Shown here: positions 17,279-26,929 of the stretch, in pieces
Numbering within the stretch: the first letter of the stretch is position 1
Layout of the letters: the number at the start of each line of letters is the position of its first letter
Assembly (NCBI RefSeq): GCF_000203935.1
Contig: NC_008577.1
Location: forward strand, 4,030,001-4,094,000
DNA length: 64,000 nucleotides
Direction: 5' to 3'
DNA from: Shewanella sp. ANA-3
Lineage (GTDB): Bacteria > Pseudomonadota > Gammaproteobacteria > Enterobacterales > Shewanellaceae
Program-made: the position numbers and the translations under genes
Notes under the pieces: generated by a model
What the model saw: the letters and a program-made list of their open reading frames with translations, nothing else
Databases searched by the model: none
Told to the model about the DNA's origin: nothing

Positions 17279-18482
17279 GACGTTTTACTCTCCGTTTGAT
17301 GTTGGCACGGGCCACCAGATAATCGAACAGCGGCGCCCACAGGTTGGCGAACAGGATGGCTAACATCACGCCTTCTGGCATTTTGGGGTTAGCCACACGG
17401 ATAAGGATGGTCATAAAACCAATCAAGGCGCCGTAGGCAAACTTGCCTTGGCGGGTGTAAGAGGTCGTTACCGGATCGGTCGCCATAAACATCATAGCGA
17501 TAGCAAAGCCGCCCGTGACTAAGTGCCATGTCCAAGGCATTGCCATCATCTGGTTAGTGCTTGAACCAATCAGATTAAACAGCGTCGCAGTCGCTACCAT
17601 ACCCAGCATCACACCCACCACAATGCGCCAATCGGCTAAACGGGTGATAAGCAGTAATAGCCCACCGAGCAACACGGCGAGCGTGCTGGTTTCACCAATC
17701 GCGCCCACGGTAAAGCCGAAGAAATTATTCCACCAGTTAGGATCGCTAAAGGCGCTGTACCAAGCGTAATCGGCAAATTGCAGCTTACCGGCTGCGGCTT
17801 GCGCTAACGCAGTCGCGCCTGAAAAGCCATCTACAGCAACCAGTTGCTTAACGGTTGATACTTCAGAAGGATAGGCAAAATAGATAAACGCCAAACCAGC
17901 TAATGCGGGGTTAAGGAAGTTGTATCCCATGCCACCAAACAGCTCTTTGGCAATCACCACCCCAAAGCTAATCCCCATCACCACCAACCAGAGTGGAATC
18001 GAAACAGGTAAAATCAGCGTAAATAACAAGGCAGTGACGAAGAAGCCTTCGTGCAATTCTTGGCGACGCACCTTAGCAAACGCCACTTCCCAGAACAGGC
18101 TGGTCAGCAAGGCCGTTAAGTAAATCGGCAAATAAAAACTTAAGCCGTAGAGGAACAGGCCAATCACGCCCGTCTCGACACTTAAACCACCGCTTACGGC
18201 GTTAAACAGTGCGAGTTTCCAGGTTTCTGGCGTCGTTAAGCCGCTTGCTAGTGCGAGCTGTGCCTGTAAGCCTACGTTATATAAGCCAAATAAAATGGCG
18301 GGTAATAAACAAAGGCCCACTAAGGTCATGGTACGTTTTACGTCAATGGCGTCACGTACGTGTACTTGTCCCTTAGTGCTGCGACCACTGGCGATCACCA
18401 ATGAGCGCACAAAGCCCTTCATCGATTTACCCGTGGCGTAATAGTCGTCCTGTAAATCAGGTTTTTTAGGTTGTGTCGTCAT
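17268..18482 (-). CDS. nqrB: Na+-translocating NADH:quinone reductase subunit B
   Basis: The main Na+ channel subunit, 404 residues, with about ten helices and homology to RnfD. The covalent FMN motif is GFSGATAL with Thr224. The core segment GMGYNFLNPALAGLAF and the C-terminal MATDPVTTSYT are typical. It is riboflavin-binding in known complexes. Its ATG overlaps the nqrA stop by one base (TAATG). Confidence 0.97.
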   Translation of the reverse strand: MTTQPKKPDLQDDYYATGKSMKGFVRSLVIASGRSTKGQVHVRDAIDVKRTMTLVGLCLLPAILFGLYNVGLQAQLALASGLTTPETWKLALFNAVSGGLSVETGVIGLFLYGLSFYLPIYLTALLTSLFWEVAFAKVRRQELHEGFFVTALLFTLILPVSIPLWLVVMGISFGVVIAKELFGGMGYNFLNPALAGLAFIYFAYPSEVSTVKQLVAVDGFSGATALAQAAAGKLQFADYAWYSAFSDPNWWNNFFGFTVGAIGETSTLAVLLGGLLLLITRLADWRIVVGVMLGMVATATLFNLIGSSTNQMMAMPWTWHLVTGGFAIAMMFMATDPVTTSYTRQGKFAYGALIGFMTILIRVANPKMPEGVMLAILFANLWAPLFDYLVARANIKRRVKRHGI

Positions 18483-19852
18483 TAACCTTCCCTCTCGATA
18501 ACATCTAGACAGGCACGTAACTCTTTACCGAAGTCATACTTGCCGGGGCACACAAAGGTACACAGGGCTAAATCTTCTTCATCTAACTCCAATGCGCCTA
18601 AGGCCTGCGCCTCGTCGGTATCTCGTACCACTAAGTCACGCACTAGCAGAGTGGGTAAAATATCTAATGGCATAACGCGATCGAGCTGACCAAAGGCCAT
18701 CATGGCGCGGTGAGAGCCGCCTTGATGCGTAGTAAATTCGAAGGACTTGGTCAGGCCAAATAAACGGGAAGTTACCGCACGGGTGATAGAGAACTTGTCC
18801 GAACCGCCACGGACCCAAGGCAATACTTGGTGCTGCACATCTTCGGCGAGCACAGATACTTGGTTGTGGAAGCGACCTAAAAAGTCATGCACGCCCCTCG
18901 CGGTATGGCCTGATAACACTGAGCCTGATACCACACGGTTGTTACCAGGTTTAACTTCGTCGGCCACTAAGGCGCTCAGCTCTGCCCCTAACTGAGTGCG
19001 CAGTAAACGCGGGTTAAGCACGCTCGGGCCACCCAGCGCCACCACGCGGTCGGTATAGAGTTCACCGGTTTGGAACAGCTTGCCGTAGGCGATAACGTCT
19101 TGATAGCCGATATGCCACACCTGACGCTCAATGCTGACGGGTAAGGTAAAGTGAATGTGAGTCCCGGCTAATCCGGCAGGATGTACCCCAGTAAAACGGC
19201 GCACTTCAACCTTAGGTAAATCGGCGCCAACTAAGGCTTCGCCTTTGTCTTGGCAGAGGTAAACCTTGCCCTCGGTTAAATGACTCAGTACCGCTAAGCC
19301 CGCCTTAAAGGCATCGCGCTGCTCGGCAATAATCAAACGAGGATCGGCGGCGAGTGGATTGGTATCCATTGCCGTGACAAAAATACCTGCGGGTTTGCTA
19401 TCTAGTGCGGGAACGCGGGAGAAAGGACGGGTACGCAGCGCCGTCCACAGGCCGCTCTTAACCAGTTGCGCTTTAACCACATCCGCAGATAGAGCCTGTA
19501 AATCGGTGTGGATATCGAAACGGATCTGCTCATCGGCGTCTAAGCCATTGCAGCGGATCACCACTGATTGCAACACCCGACGTTCACCACGGTGAATCGC
19601 AACAATCTCACCACTGGCGGGAGCGGTAAATAGCACGCCCTTTGTTTTTTTATCTTCAAACAAAGGTTGGCCTTTTTTGACCTTATCGCCGACTTCCACC
19701 AACATCGTCGGTTTTAAGCCAACATACTCCTCACCCAACAGAGCCACTTGGGATGGCCTGTTACCGGGTTCGATGATCTGCCGAGGCTCACCCGAAATCG
19801 GCAAGTCGAGGCCTTTTTTGATCGTTATAACTTGGTTTGAAAAATCTGCCAT
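18482..19852 (-). CDS. nqrA: Na+-translocating NADH:quinone reductase subunit A
   Basis: Peripheral cytoplasmic subunit of 456 residues, first gene of nqrABCDEF. It opens with the family signature ITIKKGLDLPISGEP and contains MLVEVGDKVKKGQPLF, FTAPASGEIVAIHRGE and TGVHPAGLAGTHIHF. The frame is also open from a TTG at 19864, but ATG 19852 (MADFSNQ) is chosen because it is the first ATG and sits close to the conserved start. No strong Shine-Dalgarno is visible. NqrA docks on NqrB near the quinone site. S. oneidensis carries two such operons; this one matches the Nqr-1 neighbourhood. Confidence 0.96.
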   Translation of the reverse strand: MADFSNQVITIKKGLDLPISGEPRQIIEPGNRPSQVALLGEEYVGLKPTMLVEVGDKVKKGQPLFEDKKTKGVLFTAPASGEIVAIHRGERRVLQSVVIRCNGLDADEQIRFDIHTDLQALSADVVKAQLVKSGLWTALRTRPFSRVPALDSKPAGIFVTAMDTNPLAADPRLIIAEQRDAFKAGLAVLSHLTEGKVYLCQDKGEALVGADLPKVEVRRFTGVHPAGLAGTHIHFTLPVSIERQVWHIGYQDVIAYGKLFQTGELYTDRVVALGGPSVLNPRLLRTQLGAELSALVADEVKPGNNRVVSGSVLSGHTARGVHDFLGRFHNQVSVLAEDVQHQVLPWVRGGSDKFSITRAVTSRLFGLTKSFEFTTHQGGSHRAMMAFGQLDRVMPLDILPTLLVRDLVVRDTDEAQALGALELDEEDLALCTFVCPGKYDFGKELRACLDVIEREG

Positions 19853-20317
19853 CACAAATATCAACCATGAAAATTTTTAGATAAATTTAGGGTAGATGTT
19901 TGTTAACAGATAATCCGATATTGGCGTCACATTCCGCCGCAATTTCGTAAGTAATATACGTAAATTCGCGCCATTTTGTGACATAGATTCACATCGATTA
20001 CAGCCTAAAGTTGCAAATGTAGTTTTATAACAAATAATTCATAATTCCTGCATTTCTGATTTAGTTTTGACTTAACTAGATAAAAACTGACAAAAATCTC
20101 CCCTTTCAGCCCAGAATTAACACAAAGGTTCAAAACCTTGAGTCAGTGATGAATTCATGTGCAATCCAATCTGCGCGCTCCGCAATCCTGCTGCAACGCC
20201 CGGCTTTTAGGCATTGGTTATTTTTACTGCAGTAAAATGTTTGACGCCCTATTAACCTTTGCTTTACAGCAAAAGCTTGATAGCCTCGGACTAAGATAGT
20301 TTCCGTAGGAGAAATAG
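19853..20317. other. divergent control region of nqr and tas
   Basis: 465 bp without a gene between two divergent starts, so it must carry both promoters. It is AT-rich. A near-CRP half-site pair, TGTGA and TCACA at 19977-19993, has a 7 bp gap instead of 6. A 16 bp palindrome is listed separately. No other element is clear. Confidence 0.5.
20222..20237. promoter_or_regulatory. 16 bp perfect palindrome upstream of tas
   Basis: TTTTACTGCAGTAAAA lies about 80 bp before the tas start codon, just ahead of a TTGACG hexamer (20241). It fits an operator for a dimeric repressor, but no regulator can be named. Confidence 0.4.
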
Positions 20318-21358
20318 ATGGAATACAGACGCATACCGCATTCTAATCTCGAGGTGAGCAAAATCTGTTTAGGCACTATGACTTGGGGTGAACAAAATAC
20401 CCAAGCCGAAGCCTTCGCACAGCTAGACTACGCCATCGGCAGTGGCATCAACTTTATTGACACTGCGGAAATGTACCCTGTGCCGCCAAAGCCAGAAACC
20501 CAAGGGGAAACCGAGCGCATTTTGGGCCAATACATTAAGGCCCGTGGCAACCGTGATGACCTAGTGATCGCCACTAAGATTGCCGCACCCGGCGGCAAGA
20601 GTGACTATATTCGCAAAAATATGGCGCTGGACTGGAACAATATCCATCAAGCGGTCGATGCTTCACTCGAACGCCTGCAAATCGATACTATCGATCTCTA
20701 CCAAGTGCATTGGCCAGACCGCAATACCAACTTCTTCGGGGAATTATTTTACGACGAACAAGAGATTGAGCAGCAAACGCCAATCCTCGAGACCCTCGAA
20801 GCCCTCGCCGAAGTGATTCGCCAAGGTAAAGTGCGCTATATCGGCGTATCGAACGAAACCCCTTGGGGACTAATGAAGTATCTGCAACTGGCGGAAAAAC
20901 ACGGCCTGCCGCGCATTGTGACTGTGCAAAACCCCTATAACCTGCTCAACCGCAGCTTTGAAGTGGGCATGAGTGAAATCAGCCATCGCGAAGAGTTGCC
21001 ACTGCTGGCTTACTCGCCCTTGGCCTTTGGTGCCTTAAGCGGTAAATATTGCAATAACCAATGGCCAGAAGGCGCGCGCTTAACCCTGTTTAAACGCTTC
21101 GCCCGTTACACGGGTTCGCAAATGGCGCTCGATGCCACCGCAGCTTATGTAGACTTAGCCCGCGAGTTTAATCTCTCCCCCGCGCAAATGGCGTTAGCCT
21201 TTGTTAACTCACGTAAATTTGTTGGCTCAAATATCATTGGCGCCACGGACTTATACCAGCTGAAAGAGAATATCGACAGCTTAAAGGTCAGCCTCTCCCC
21301 CGAGTTACTCAGCCGTCTCAATGCACTCTCAGATCAATTTAGATTGCCCTGCCCTTAG
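20318..21358 (+). CDS. tas: aldo/keto reductase, Tas family
   Basis: A 346-residue NADPH-dependent aldo/keto reductase closely matching E. coli Tas. It has the start MEYRRIPHSNLEVS, GTMTWGEQNT, the catalytic Asp/Tyr segment NFIDTAEMYPVPP, KIAAPGG at the catalytic Lys strand, LYQVHWPDRNT with the catalytic His, and the C-terminal cofactor region NSRKFVGSNIIGATDLYQLKENI. Tas can bypass tyrosine starvation in E. coli and its natural substrate is unsettled. AGGAG precedes the ATG at good spacing. It is monocistronic. Confidence 0.93.
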   Translation: MEYRRIPHSNLEVSKICLGTMTWGEQNTQAEAFAQLDYAIGSGINFIDTAEMYPVPPKPETQGETERILGQYIKARGNRDDLVIATKIAAPGGKSDYIRKNMALDWNNIHQAVDASLERLQIDTIDLYQVHWPDRNTNFFGELFYDEQEIEQQTPILETLEALAEVIRQGKVRYIGVSNETPWGLMKYLQLAEKHGLPRIVTVQNPYNLLNRSFEVGMSEISHREELPLLAYSPLAFGALSGKYCNNQWPEGARLTLFKRFARYTGSQMALDATAAYVDLAREFNLSPAQMALAFVNSRKFVGSNIIGATDLYQLKENIDSLKVSLSPELLSRLNALSDQFRLPCP

Positions 21359-21538
21359 CTCTTAAAAGAGCGCTAACAATGAGCTGTTAAATTGAGTTTT
21401 TAAACAAGCCTCTAAAGTGAGTGGCCAAAGTGCCACTCACTTGAGTCACAGATTGATTGTCCATCACAGCAGTACCCTAACCGCAGCGATAGCCATTACA
21501 ATAGCGGTCTATAAGACAGCAAAAGTCGAGAAATCCAG

Positions 21539-21961
21539 ATGAAACAGGCCATTGTCCATATTGCACTCGTCGTAAGAGATTACGATGAGGCGATTGATTT
21601 TTATGTCAATAAACTCAAATTCGAGTTGATTGAAGACAGCTATCAACCCGAGCAAGATAAACGTTGGGTCGTGGTCGCTCCACCCAACTCCAGTGGTACC
21701 GCCTTATTGTTAGCCAAGGCTTCTAAGCCGGAGCAAGAACCCTTTATCGGTAATCAAGCCGGCGGCCGTGTGTTTCTGTTCTTAAATACCGATGATTTTT
21801 GGCGCGATTATCACCATATGCAGTCTATTGGGACCCGCTTTATTCGTGAGCCGCAGGAGCAGGATTACGGCACCGTTGCCGTGTTCGAGGACCTCTATGG
21901 CAACCGTTGGGATTTACTGCAATTGAACCCTAATCATCCCATGGCCAAAAGATGCCAATAA
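21539..21961 (+). CDS. VOC/glyoxalase-family protein
   Basis: A 140-residue protein of the vicinal oxygen chelate fold. Two beta-alpha-beta-beta-beta modules are seen, starting VHIALVVRDYDEAIDFYVNKL with the first metal His at residue 7, and ending TVAVFEDLYGNRWDLLQL with a C-terminal metal-binding Glu (VFED). Length fits a single-chain dimeric VOC enzyme. Members include glyoxalase I, dioxygenases and resistance proteins, so the reaction is open. Only a weak GAGAAA ribosome site is present. Confidence 0.85.
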   Translation: MKQAIVHIALVVRDYDEAIDFYVNKLKFELIEDSYQPEQDKRWVVVAPPNSSGTALLLAKASKPEQEPFIGNQAGGRVFLFLNTDDFWRDYHHMQSIGTRFIREPQEQDYGTVAVFEDLYGNRWDLLQLNPNHPMAKRCQ

Positions 21962-22136
21962 CAGTGCAAAAGACTGAGCCGATAGCCAAGTAAAAAAACA
22001 GAATTAGCGTTAACTAAGTGACGCTACGAGTAGCAGCTAAGTGCTTATCTCATTGAATAACCAATTGAATTAACCACGCAACTTGATGATAATCGCTTGG
22101 CTATTTAATCGCGTTATTCTTCACTTAGGAGTTGAA

Positions 22137-22664
22137 ATGGATTTCCCTCAGTTTACCTATCACCCTCATCCCCTCGATACTGGCGCCGTGATCTCAAGCG
22201 ATGCGACCTGCGAATGCTGCGGCCAAGCACGGGGATTTATCTGCAGCTCAGGAATGTATTGCAGGGACAATGTTGAAGCAATATGCCCTTGGTGCGTTGC
22301 CGATGGTAGCGCCGCAGACAAATTTAATGGCCATTTTGTCGATGATTACCCACTGCTCGACGCGGGGCTGGATATCGCCATAGTGAAGGAAGTGGCGGAA
22401 AGAACACCGGGGTATGTCTCCTGGCAACAGGAAGTCTGGCAATCCCACTGTAATGATGCCTGCGAGTTTCATGGCGATGCCGAACTCGCCGATTTACAAG
22501 CCTTGCAGGGCGAAGCATTGGAAGACTTTTTAGCCGAATACTTACCCAACCATGCCCTATGGCAAAAACTCTTATCTAGCTACCAAAAGGGTGGCAACCC
22601 GGCCATTTACAAATTTCAGTGTCGCCACTGCCAGCAAGCGATTTTTACCTTAGATTGCCACTGA
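22137..22664 (+). CDS. CbrC (UPF0167) family protein
   Basis: A 175-residue soluble protein of the UPF0167/CbrC family. The in-frame start at 22083 is rejected because AGGAG lies 5 nt before ATG 22137 (MDFPQFTYHPHPLDTG), where the family's typical start lies. Cysteine pairs CECCGQ, ICPWC and a final CRHCQ suggest metal binding, and GSAADKFNGHFVDDYPL is the family core. E. coli CbrC is in the CreB regulon and linked to colicin E2 tolerance; the biochemical role is unknown. Confidence 0.85.
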   Translation: MDFPQFTYHPHPLDTGAVISSDATCECCGQARGFICSSGMYCRDNVEAICPWCVADGSAADKFNGHFVDDYPLLDAGLDIAIVKEVAERTPGYVSWQQEVWQSHCNDACEFHGDAELADLQALQGEALEDFLAEYLPNHALWQKLLSSYQKGGNPAIYKFQCRHCQQAIFTLDCH

Positions 22665-22864
22665 ACCAGTTTTATAACTAAAAGTTAACTAGACTCGGTC
22701 AATGTAAATCAATTAAGGTCAGTTTGTGGATTAGATAAGGCTAAAGCGAATTGGCCTGCATCAGCGACTCAGGTTGCCTGACGCAGGCGCATGCTTTAGC
22801 TCATTTCAACAGGGATATGCGCTTCCCGATAAGACTAACGGCTGAACCTTAACCAATAACAATA

Positions 22865-23155
22865 ATGGCTTATCATCAATTTCGGACTCATAAAAAGTGG
22901 CCTTGGTTGCTGCTCAGTGTATGGCTACTGGTTACCCAGTGCTTTGCGCTGACCCATTACACCGAACACAGTCTGGAACATGAACACACCCATTGTATTG
23001 TCTGCGATTTTGGCCACGATACCAGTGCAAGTCCGGCGTCTATACCTGTGCTACCGCTGGATTTGCAACATGCCGATCATCGCGCCACCGCCGCCTATCA
23101 CCCCCCCAGCTTAGCCCACATCCGCCATGTTGATGCGCGCGCCCCTCCCTTTTAG
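22865..23155 (+). CDS. His/Cys-rich small exported protein (DUF2946-like)
   Basis: A 96-residue protein with a basic N-terminus and a hydrophobic signal/anchor (WPWLLLSVWLLVTQCFALTHY). The exported part is rich in His and has a CxxC: HSLEHEHTHCIVCDFGHD, later HADHRATAAYH. This layout resembles DUF2946 proteins found beside copper or zinc TonB receptors. It lies 57 bp before the TonB receptor gene in the same direction, so it is probably its operon partner and may bind metal in the periplasm. No Shine-Dalgarno is visible. Confidence 0.65.
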   Translation: MAYHQFRTHKKWPWLLLSVWLLVTQCFALTHYTEHSLEHEHTHCIVCDFGHDTSASPASIPVLPLDLQHADHRATAAYHPPSLAHIRHVDARAPPF

Positions 23156-23212
23156 AAAGCAAATTCAAAAACTTAAAAATTAATTTTTTGCTTATCTACA
23201 AGGAAAGGCACA

Positions 23213-25489
23213 ATGAAACTTGCACTATCTTCAATAGCGCTTGCGGTCGCGAGCGTATGTTCATCGGCTATGGCCGCAGAGCTTCAAGGCCAAGTCACTG
23301 ATCAACAAGGTAACGCGCTCGCCAATGCCCGCGTCAGTGTTGACGGCGGTAACAGCACGACCACGAATGCCCAAGGCCAGTATCAACTCAAGATTGCCGA
23401 TAATAGTCACCTGCACCTACACGTGAGTCATGCGAATTTTAAACATAGCGATCAAGAGATTAGCTCAAAGACAGGTTTGCTCATTCAAGATGTGACGCTG
23501 AGCCAAACCCCGATGGAAAATATTGTGGTAACCGCATCGCCCCTCGCCCGCTCGGCCCTCGAAAGCACTACGCCCATCAGCGTATTGACCGAGGATCAAC
23601 TCAAACTCAACACCGAACCCACCTTGGGCGACACCTTAGAAAAACTCCCCGGCGTACAGGCCTCTCACTTTGGTGCGGGCGCCAGTCGGCCGATTATCCG
23701 CGGCATGGGCGGCCCCAGAGTACAAGTGCTTGAAAATGGCCTGTCGGTTGGCGATGCCTCCACTGTATCGGCGGACCATGCCGTGACCTCCGAGGCAGCC
23801 TCGGCGCAGCAGATTGAAATTCTTCGCGGTCCAGGCACCCTACTCTATGGCAATGGCGCCATCGGCGGTGTCGTCAATGTGGTCGATAGCCGCTACAGCG
23901 AAACCCCAATCGATGAAGTGACAGGGCACTTTGGCGCTCGCTACGACAGTGCCAATCATGGCCAAACCTACAATGGCGAACTCAACGGCGGTAATGGCCA
24001 GTTCAACTGGCATCTGGATGGCACCCACAGAAAAACCGAGGATGTCGACATTCCCGGTAATGCCATTGCCGATATGCCGACCACCCACGGCACCTTAGCC
24101 AATAGCCAACTCAAACTCGATGATTACGCCGCAGGCGTTGGCTATACAGGGGATTCGGGTTTTGTTAGCGTCTCCGGCGCGCGCACCGAATCCAACTACG
24201 GCATCCCCAGTCGTGGGGAAGCCGATGCACCCAATATCAGCATCGACTTACAAAAAACCGCTTGGCAGTTGCATAGCGGGCTACTCGACCCCTTTGCTGG
24301 TTTTAGTAAGTTAAAATTCGACGCAGCCTATAGCGATTATCAACACGCCGAGGAAGAAGATGGCGTTGCTGGCACCACCTTTTTTAACAAGCAGAGCGAA
24401 GCACGTTTAAGCCTGAACAATCATCCTTGGGGCGAATGGCAAGGCACCCTAGGGCTGCATGCGGTGCACCGTGACTTTGCGGTGGAAGGCGACGAAGCCC
24501 TGACCCCCGACAGTAAAACGGACACTCTCGCTGCTTTTATCGTGCAAGAACGTAAGCTTGGGGATTTTCGCTTTGAACTCGGCGGTCGCCTAGAGCATTA
24601 CCGCCTCACGCCCGATAGCATGCAGCTCGACACGCTTAATGGCGAACAAGAGTATCAACCTAATGATTTAACTGATAATAATGTGACGCTGTCTGCGGGC
24701 GTGGTGTGGGACTTTAGTCCATCATACAACCTAGGGCTGTCACTCACCCGCGCCGAACGCTCGGCCACCGCCGAAGAGCTTTACAGCTACGGGCCACACG
24801 ATGCCACTCAAAGCTTTGAGCTAGGGTCGCAATTTAGCCTAGAGAATGGCCAAATCGTCGCCAACAGCGGCAGTAACGATAAGGAAATCGCCAACAATAT
24901 CGACCTCACGCTGCGCAAGCTGGACGGCGCATGGACTGGTTCACTCAGCCTCGCCTATAACCGAGTCAACAACTTCTACTATGAGCGCAATACTGGACTG
25001 GTTGCCTCTGATCTGGTCAACAGCGATGAAGAAGGCGATATGCCGGTTTATCAATATACTCAAGGCGATGCGGATCTTTATTCCATCGAGGCGCAGGCAA
25101 CGATTCCATTTAATGATCTCTGGTCACTCGGGCTCTTTAGCGACTACACCCGCGGCAAACTCGTCGATGGCGGTAACTTACCGCAAATATCGCCGATGCG
25201 TGTCGGCTCGACATTAAACTTCGATCTGCAGCAGTGGCACGCAGAGTTAGGCGCCATAGGCTATGCCCGCCAAACCGACACCGCCGACAATGAGACTGAA
25301 ACCGCAGGCTATGCCCTAGTGAATGCGGCCGCCACTTATCGCTGGTATACCTCAAGCGGCGATATTTTGGTTTATCTCAAAGGCACCAACCTGCTTAATC
25401 AGGAGGCCCGTCCCCATACTTCCCTACTCAAGGATTATGCGCCGTTAATGGGGCGAAACCTGATGCTGGGAGTCACCTATAACTTCTAA
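23213..25489 (+). CDS. TonB-dependent outer-membrane receptor, ZnuD-like
   Basis: A 758-residue outer-membrane active transporter with signal peptide (cut near AMAAE). Residues about 23-100 form a CarboxypepD_reg-like domain (GQVTDQQGNALANARVSV). The plug at about 105-225 includes VVTASPLARSA as TonB box region, LGDTLEKLPGVQASHFG, RPIIRGMGGPRVQVLENG, DASTVSADHAVTSEAASA and ILRGPGTLLYGNGAIGGVVNV. The 22-strand barrel ends in a C-terminal Phe. The SADHAV segment and plug pattern match zinc receptors of the ZnuD type, so zinc is the best guess, but other metals are possible. AAGGAAAGG precedes the ATG. The upstream partner encodes a His/Cys-rich protein. Confidence 0.88.
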   Translation: MKLALSSIALAVASVCSSAMAAELQGQVTDQQGNALANARVSVDGGNSTTTNAQGQYQLKIADNSHLHLHVSHANFKHSDQEISSKTGLLIQDVTLSQTPMENIVVTASPLARSALESTTPISVLTEDQLKLNTEPTLGDTLEKLPGVQASHFGAGASRPIIRGMGGPRVQVLENGLSVGDASTVSADHAVTSEAASAQQIEILRGPGTLLYGNGAIGGVVNVVDSRYSETPIDEVTGHFGARYDSANHGQTYNGELNGGNGQFNWHLDGTHRKTEDVDIPGNAIADMPTTHGTLANSQLKLDDYAAGVGYTGDSGFVSVSGARTESNYGIPSRGEADAPNISIDLQKTAWQLHSGLLDPFAGFSKLKFDAAYSDYQHAEEEDGVAGTTFFNKQSEARLSLNNHPWGEWQGTLGLHAVHRDFAVEGDEALTPDSKTDTLAAFIVQERKLGDFRFELGGRLEHYRLTPDSMQLDTLNGEQEYQPNDLTDNNVTLSAGVVWDFSPSYNLGLSLTRAERSATAEELYSYGPHDATQSFELGSQFSLENGQIVANSGSNDKEIANNIDLTLRKLDGAWTGSLSLAYNRVNNFYYERNTGLVASDLVNSDEEGDMPVYQYTQGDADLYSIEAQATIPFNDLWSLGLFSDYTRGKLVDGGNLPQISPMRVGSTLNFDLQQWHAELGAIGYARQTDTADNETETAGYALVNAAATYRWYTSSGDILVYLKGTNLLNQEARPHTSLLKDYAPLMGRNLMLGVTYNF

Positions 25490-25505
25490 CCCTAGGCCAT
25501 AAACC

Positions 25506-25535
25506 AAAAAGCGAAGCCATTTGGCTTCGCTTTTT
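25506..25535. terminator. bidirectional terminator
   Basis: Arms AAAAAGCGAAGCC / GGCTTCGCTTTTT with ATTT loop. It lies between the convergent TonB receptor gene and dbpA. Confidence 0.92.
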
Positions 25536-25552
25536 ATTCACTTAACTGCGGG

Positions 25553-26929
25553 TTATTTCATTAACCACGCGCGGTAGGACTTACCTTTAATGCGGCCGCT
25601 GGTGATTTTGCTCAGTGCCTTTTTAGCGACTTTGCGATTCACCGCCACATAGGCGCGGTAGTCGGTCACAAGGATTTTGCCGACCTGCGAGCCTTCGATG
25701 CCATTCTCCCCAGTGAGGGCCCCGAGGATATCACCGGGGCGAAGCTTCTCTTTTTTACCGCCATCGATTTGCAGGGTGATCATGGTTGGTGCATTGGGCG
25801 CTGTGCCCAGCAAACTTAATGATGGTAAGGCTTCGCTCTGAATATCGCGCTCTAAGTACTCTTCTAATAACGCAATTTTGTAGCCATCTTGATCGTCAAA
25901 GAAGGTAAAAGCCGCGCCCTTACTGCCCGCACGGCCGGTACGGCCAATACGGTGAATATGCACTTCGGTATCGTAAGCCACGTGGTAGTTAAACACCGCG
26001 TCCAGCGCGTCGATATCGAGGCCACGGGCGGCCACATCAGTTGCCACCAACACACAGGCACTCTTGTTGGCAAATTGCAGCAGGGTTTCATCCCGGTCGC
26101 GCTGCTCTAAATCCCCATGTAGGGCGATAACGCTAAAGCCAGCATCACTTAGTTCATCGGCCACTTTTTGGGTTTCGCGCTTGGTATTACAAAACACCAC
26201 GGCGCTCTCGGGCTTACGATCCAGCAGCAATAATTGCAGCGCCTGCATGCGCGCCTTGTCGTCATCCAAGTGGTAGAAATGCTGCTCGATGGTGCTCTTT
26301 TCGTGGGTCACGGCCACTTTCACCATCACTGGGTCGTACATAATTTGCTTAGCAATCGACTGAATTTGCTCGGGGAAGGTCGCACTAAACAGCAGGGTTT
26401 GGCGCTCGCGTGGCGACTGCTCGATAATCGCATCGAGCTGTGGCTGAAAGCCCATTTCCAGCATACGGTCGGCTTCGTCTAGCACGAGCATATTCAGGTT
26501 ACTTAGGTCTAAACGGTTACGCTCTAAGTGATCGACAATCCGCCCCGGCGTACCAACGATAATGTGGGCGCCATGCTCGAGCGAACCAATTTGCGGCCCC
26601 ATGGGCACGCCGCCACAGAGGGTAAGCACTTTTACGTTGTGGATACCACGTGCCAGTGTGCGGATCTCCTGCGCCACTTGGTCGGCCAGTTCGCGGGTTG
26701 GACACAGCACTAAGGTTTGAATGCGAAAACGCTTCACATCTAACTTGTTCAGCAGACCTAAACCGAAGGCCGCCGTTTTACCCGAACCCGTCTTGCCCTG
26801 ACCAATCACATCCTCGCCCGCTAAAATGGCTGGCAGACTCTGCGCCTGAATCGGCGTCATTTCGTGATAGCCCATAGTGGTAAGGTTCTCAAGCAGTTCG
26901 GGTTTTAGCTTAAGAGTTGAGAAAGCCAT
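25553..26929 (-). CDS. dbpA: ATP-dependent RNA helicase DbpA
   Basis: DEAD-box helicase of about 458 residues that remodels 23S rRNA during large-subunit assembly. ATG 26929 (MAFSTLKLK) is chosen because it matches the E. coli start and length; the frame is open to 27004. Motifs are Q-motif MTPIQAQSLPAI, Walker A GKTGSGKTAAF, PTRELADQ, TPGRIVDH, DEADRMLEMGF, SAT, VATDVAARGLDI and HRIGRTGRAG. The C-terminal RNA-binding domain carries LQIDGGKKEKLRPGDILGAL, the DbpA mark for hairpin 92 recognition. No strong ribosome site was seen at either start. Confidence 0.94.
   Translation of the reverse strand: MAFSTLKLKPELLENLTTMGYHEMTPIQAQSLPAILAGEDVIGQGKTGSGKTAAFGLGLLNKLDVKRFRIQTLVLCPTRELADQVAQEIRTLARGIHNVKVLTLCGGVPMGPQIGSLEHGAHIIVGTPGRIVDHLERNRLDLSNLNMLVLDEADRMLEMGFQPQLDAIIEQSPRERQTLLFSATFPEQIQSIAKQIMYDPVMVKVAVTHEKSTIEQHFYHLDDDKARMQALQLLLLDRKPESAVVFCNTKRETQKVADELSDAGFSVIALHGDLEQRDRDETLLQFANKSACVLVATDVAARGLDIDALDAVFNYHVAYDTEVHIHRIGRTGRAGSKGAAFTFFDDQDGYKIALLEEYLERDIQSEALPSLSLLGTAPNAPTMITLQIDGGKKEKLRPGDILGALTGENGIEGSQVGKILVTDYRAYVAVNRKVAKKALSKITSGRIKGKSYRAWLMK

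Noticed and set aside
19977..19993. TGTGA-N7-TCACA as a CRP site for nqr or tas
   Set aside because: Gap is 7 bp, not 6; not a standard CRP site, so only noted in the intergenic entry.
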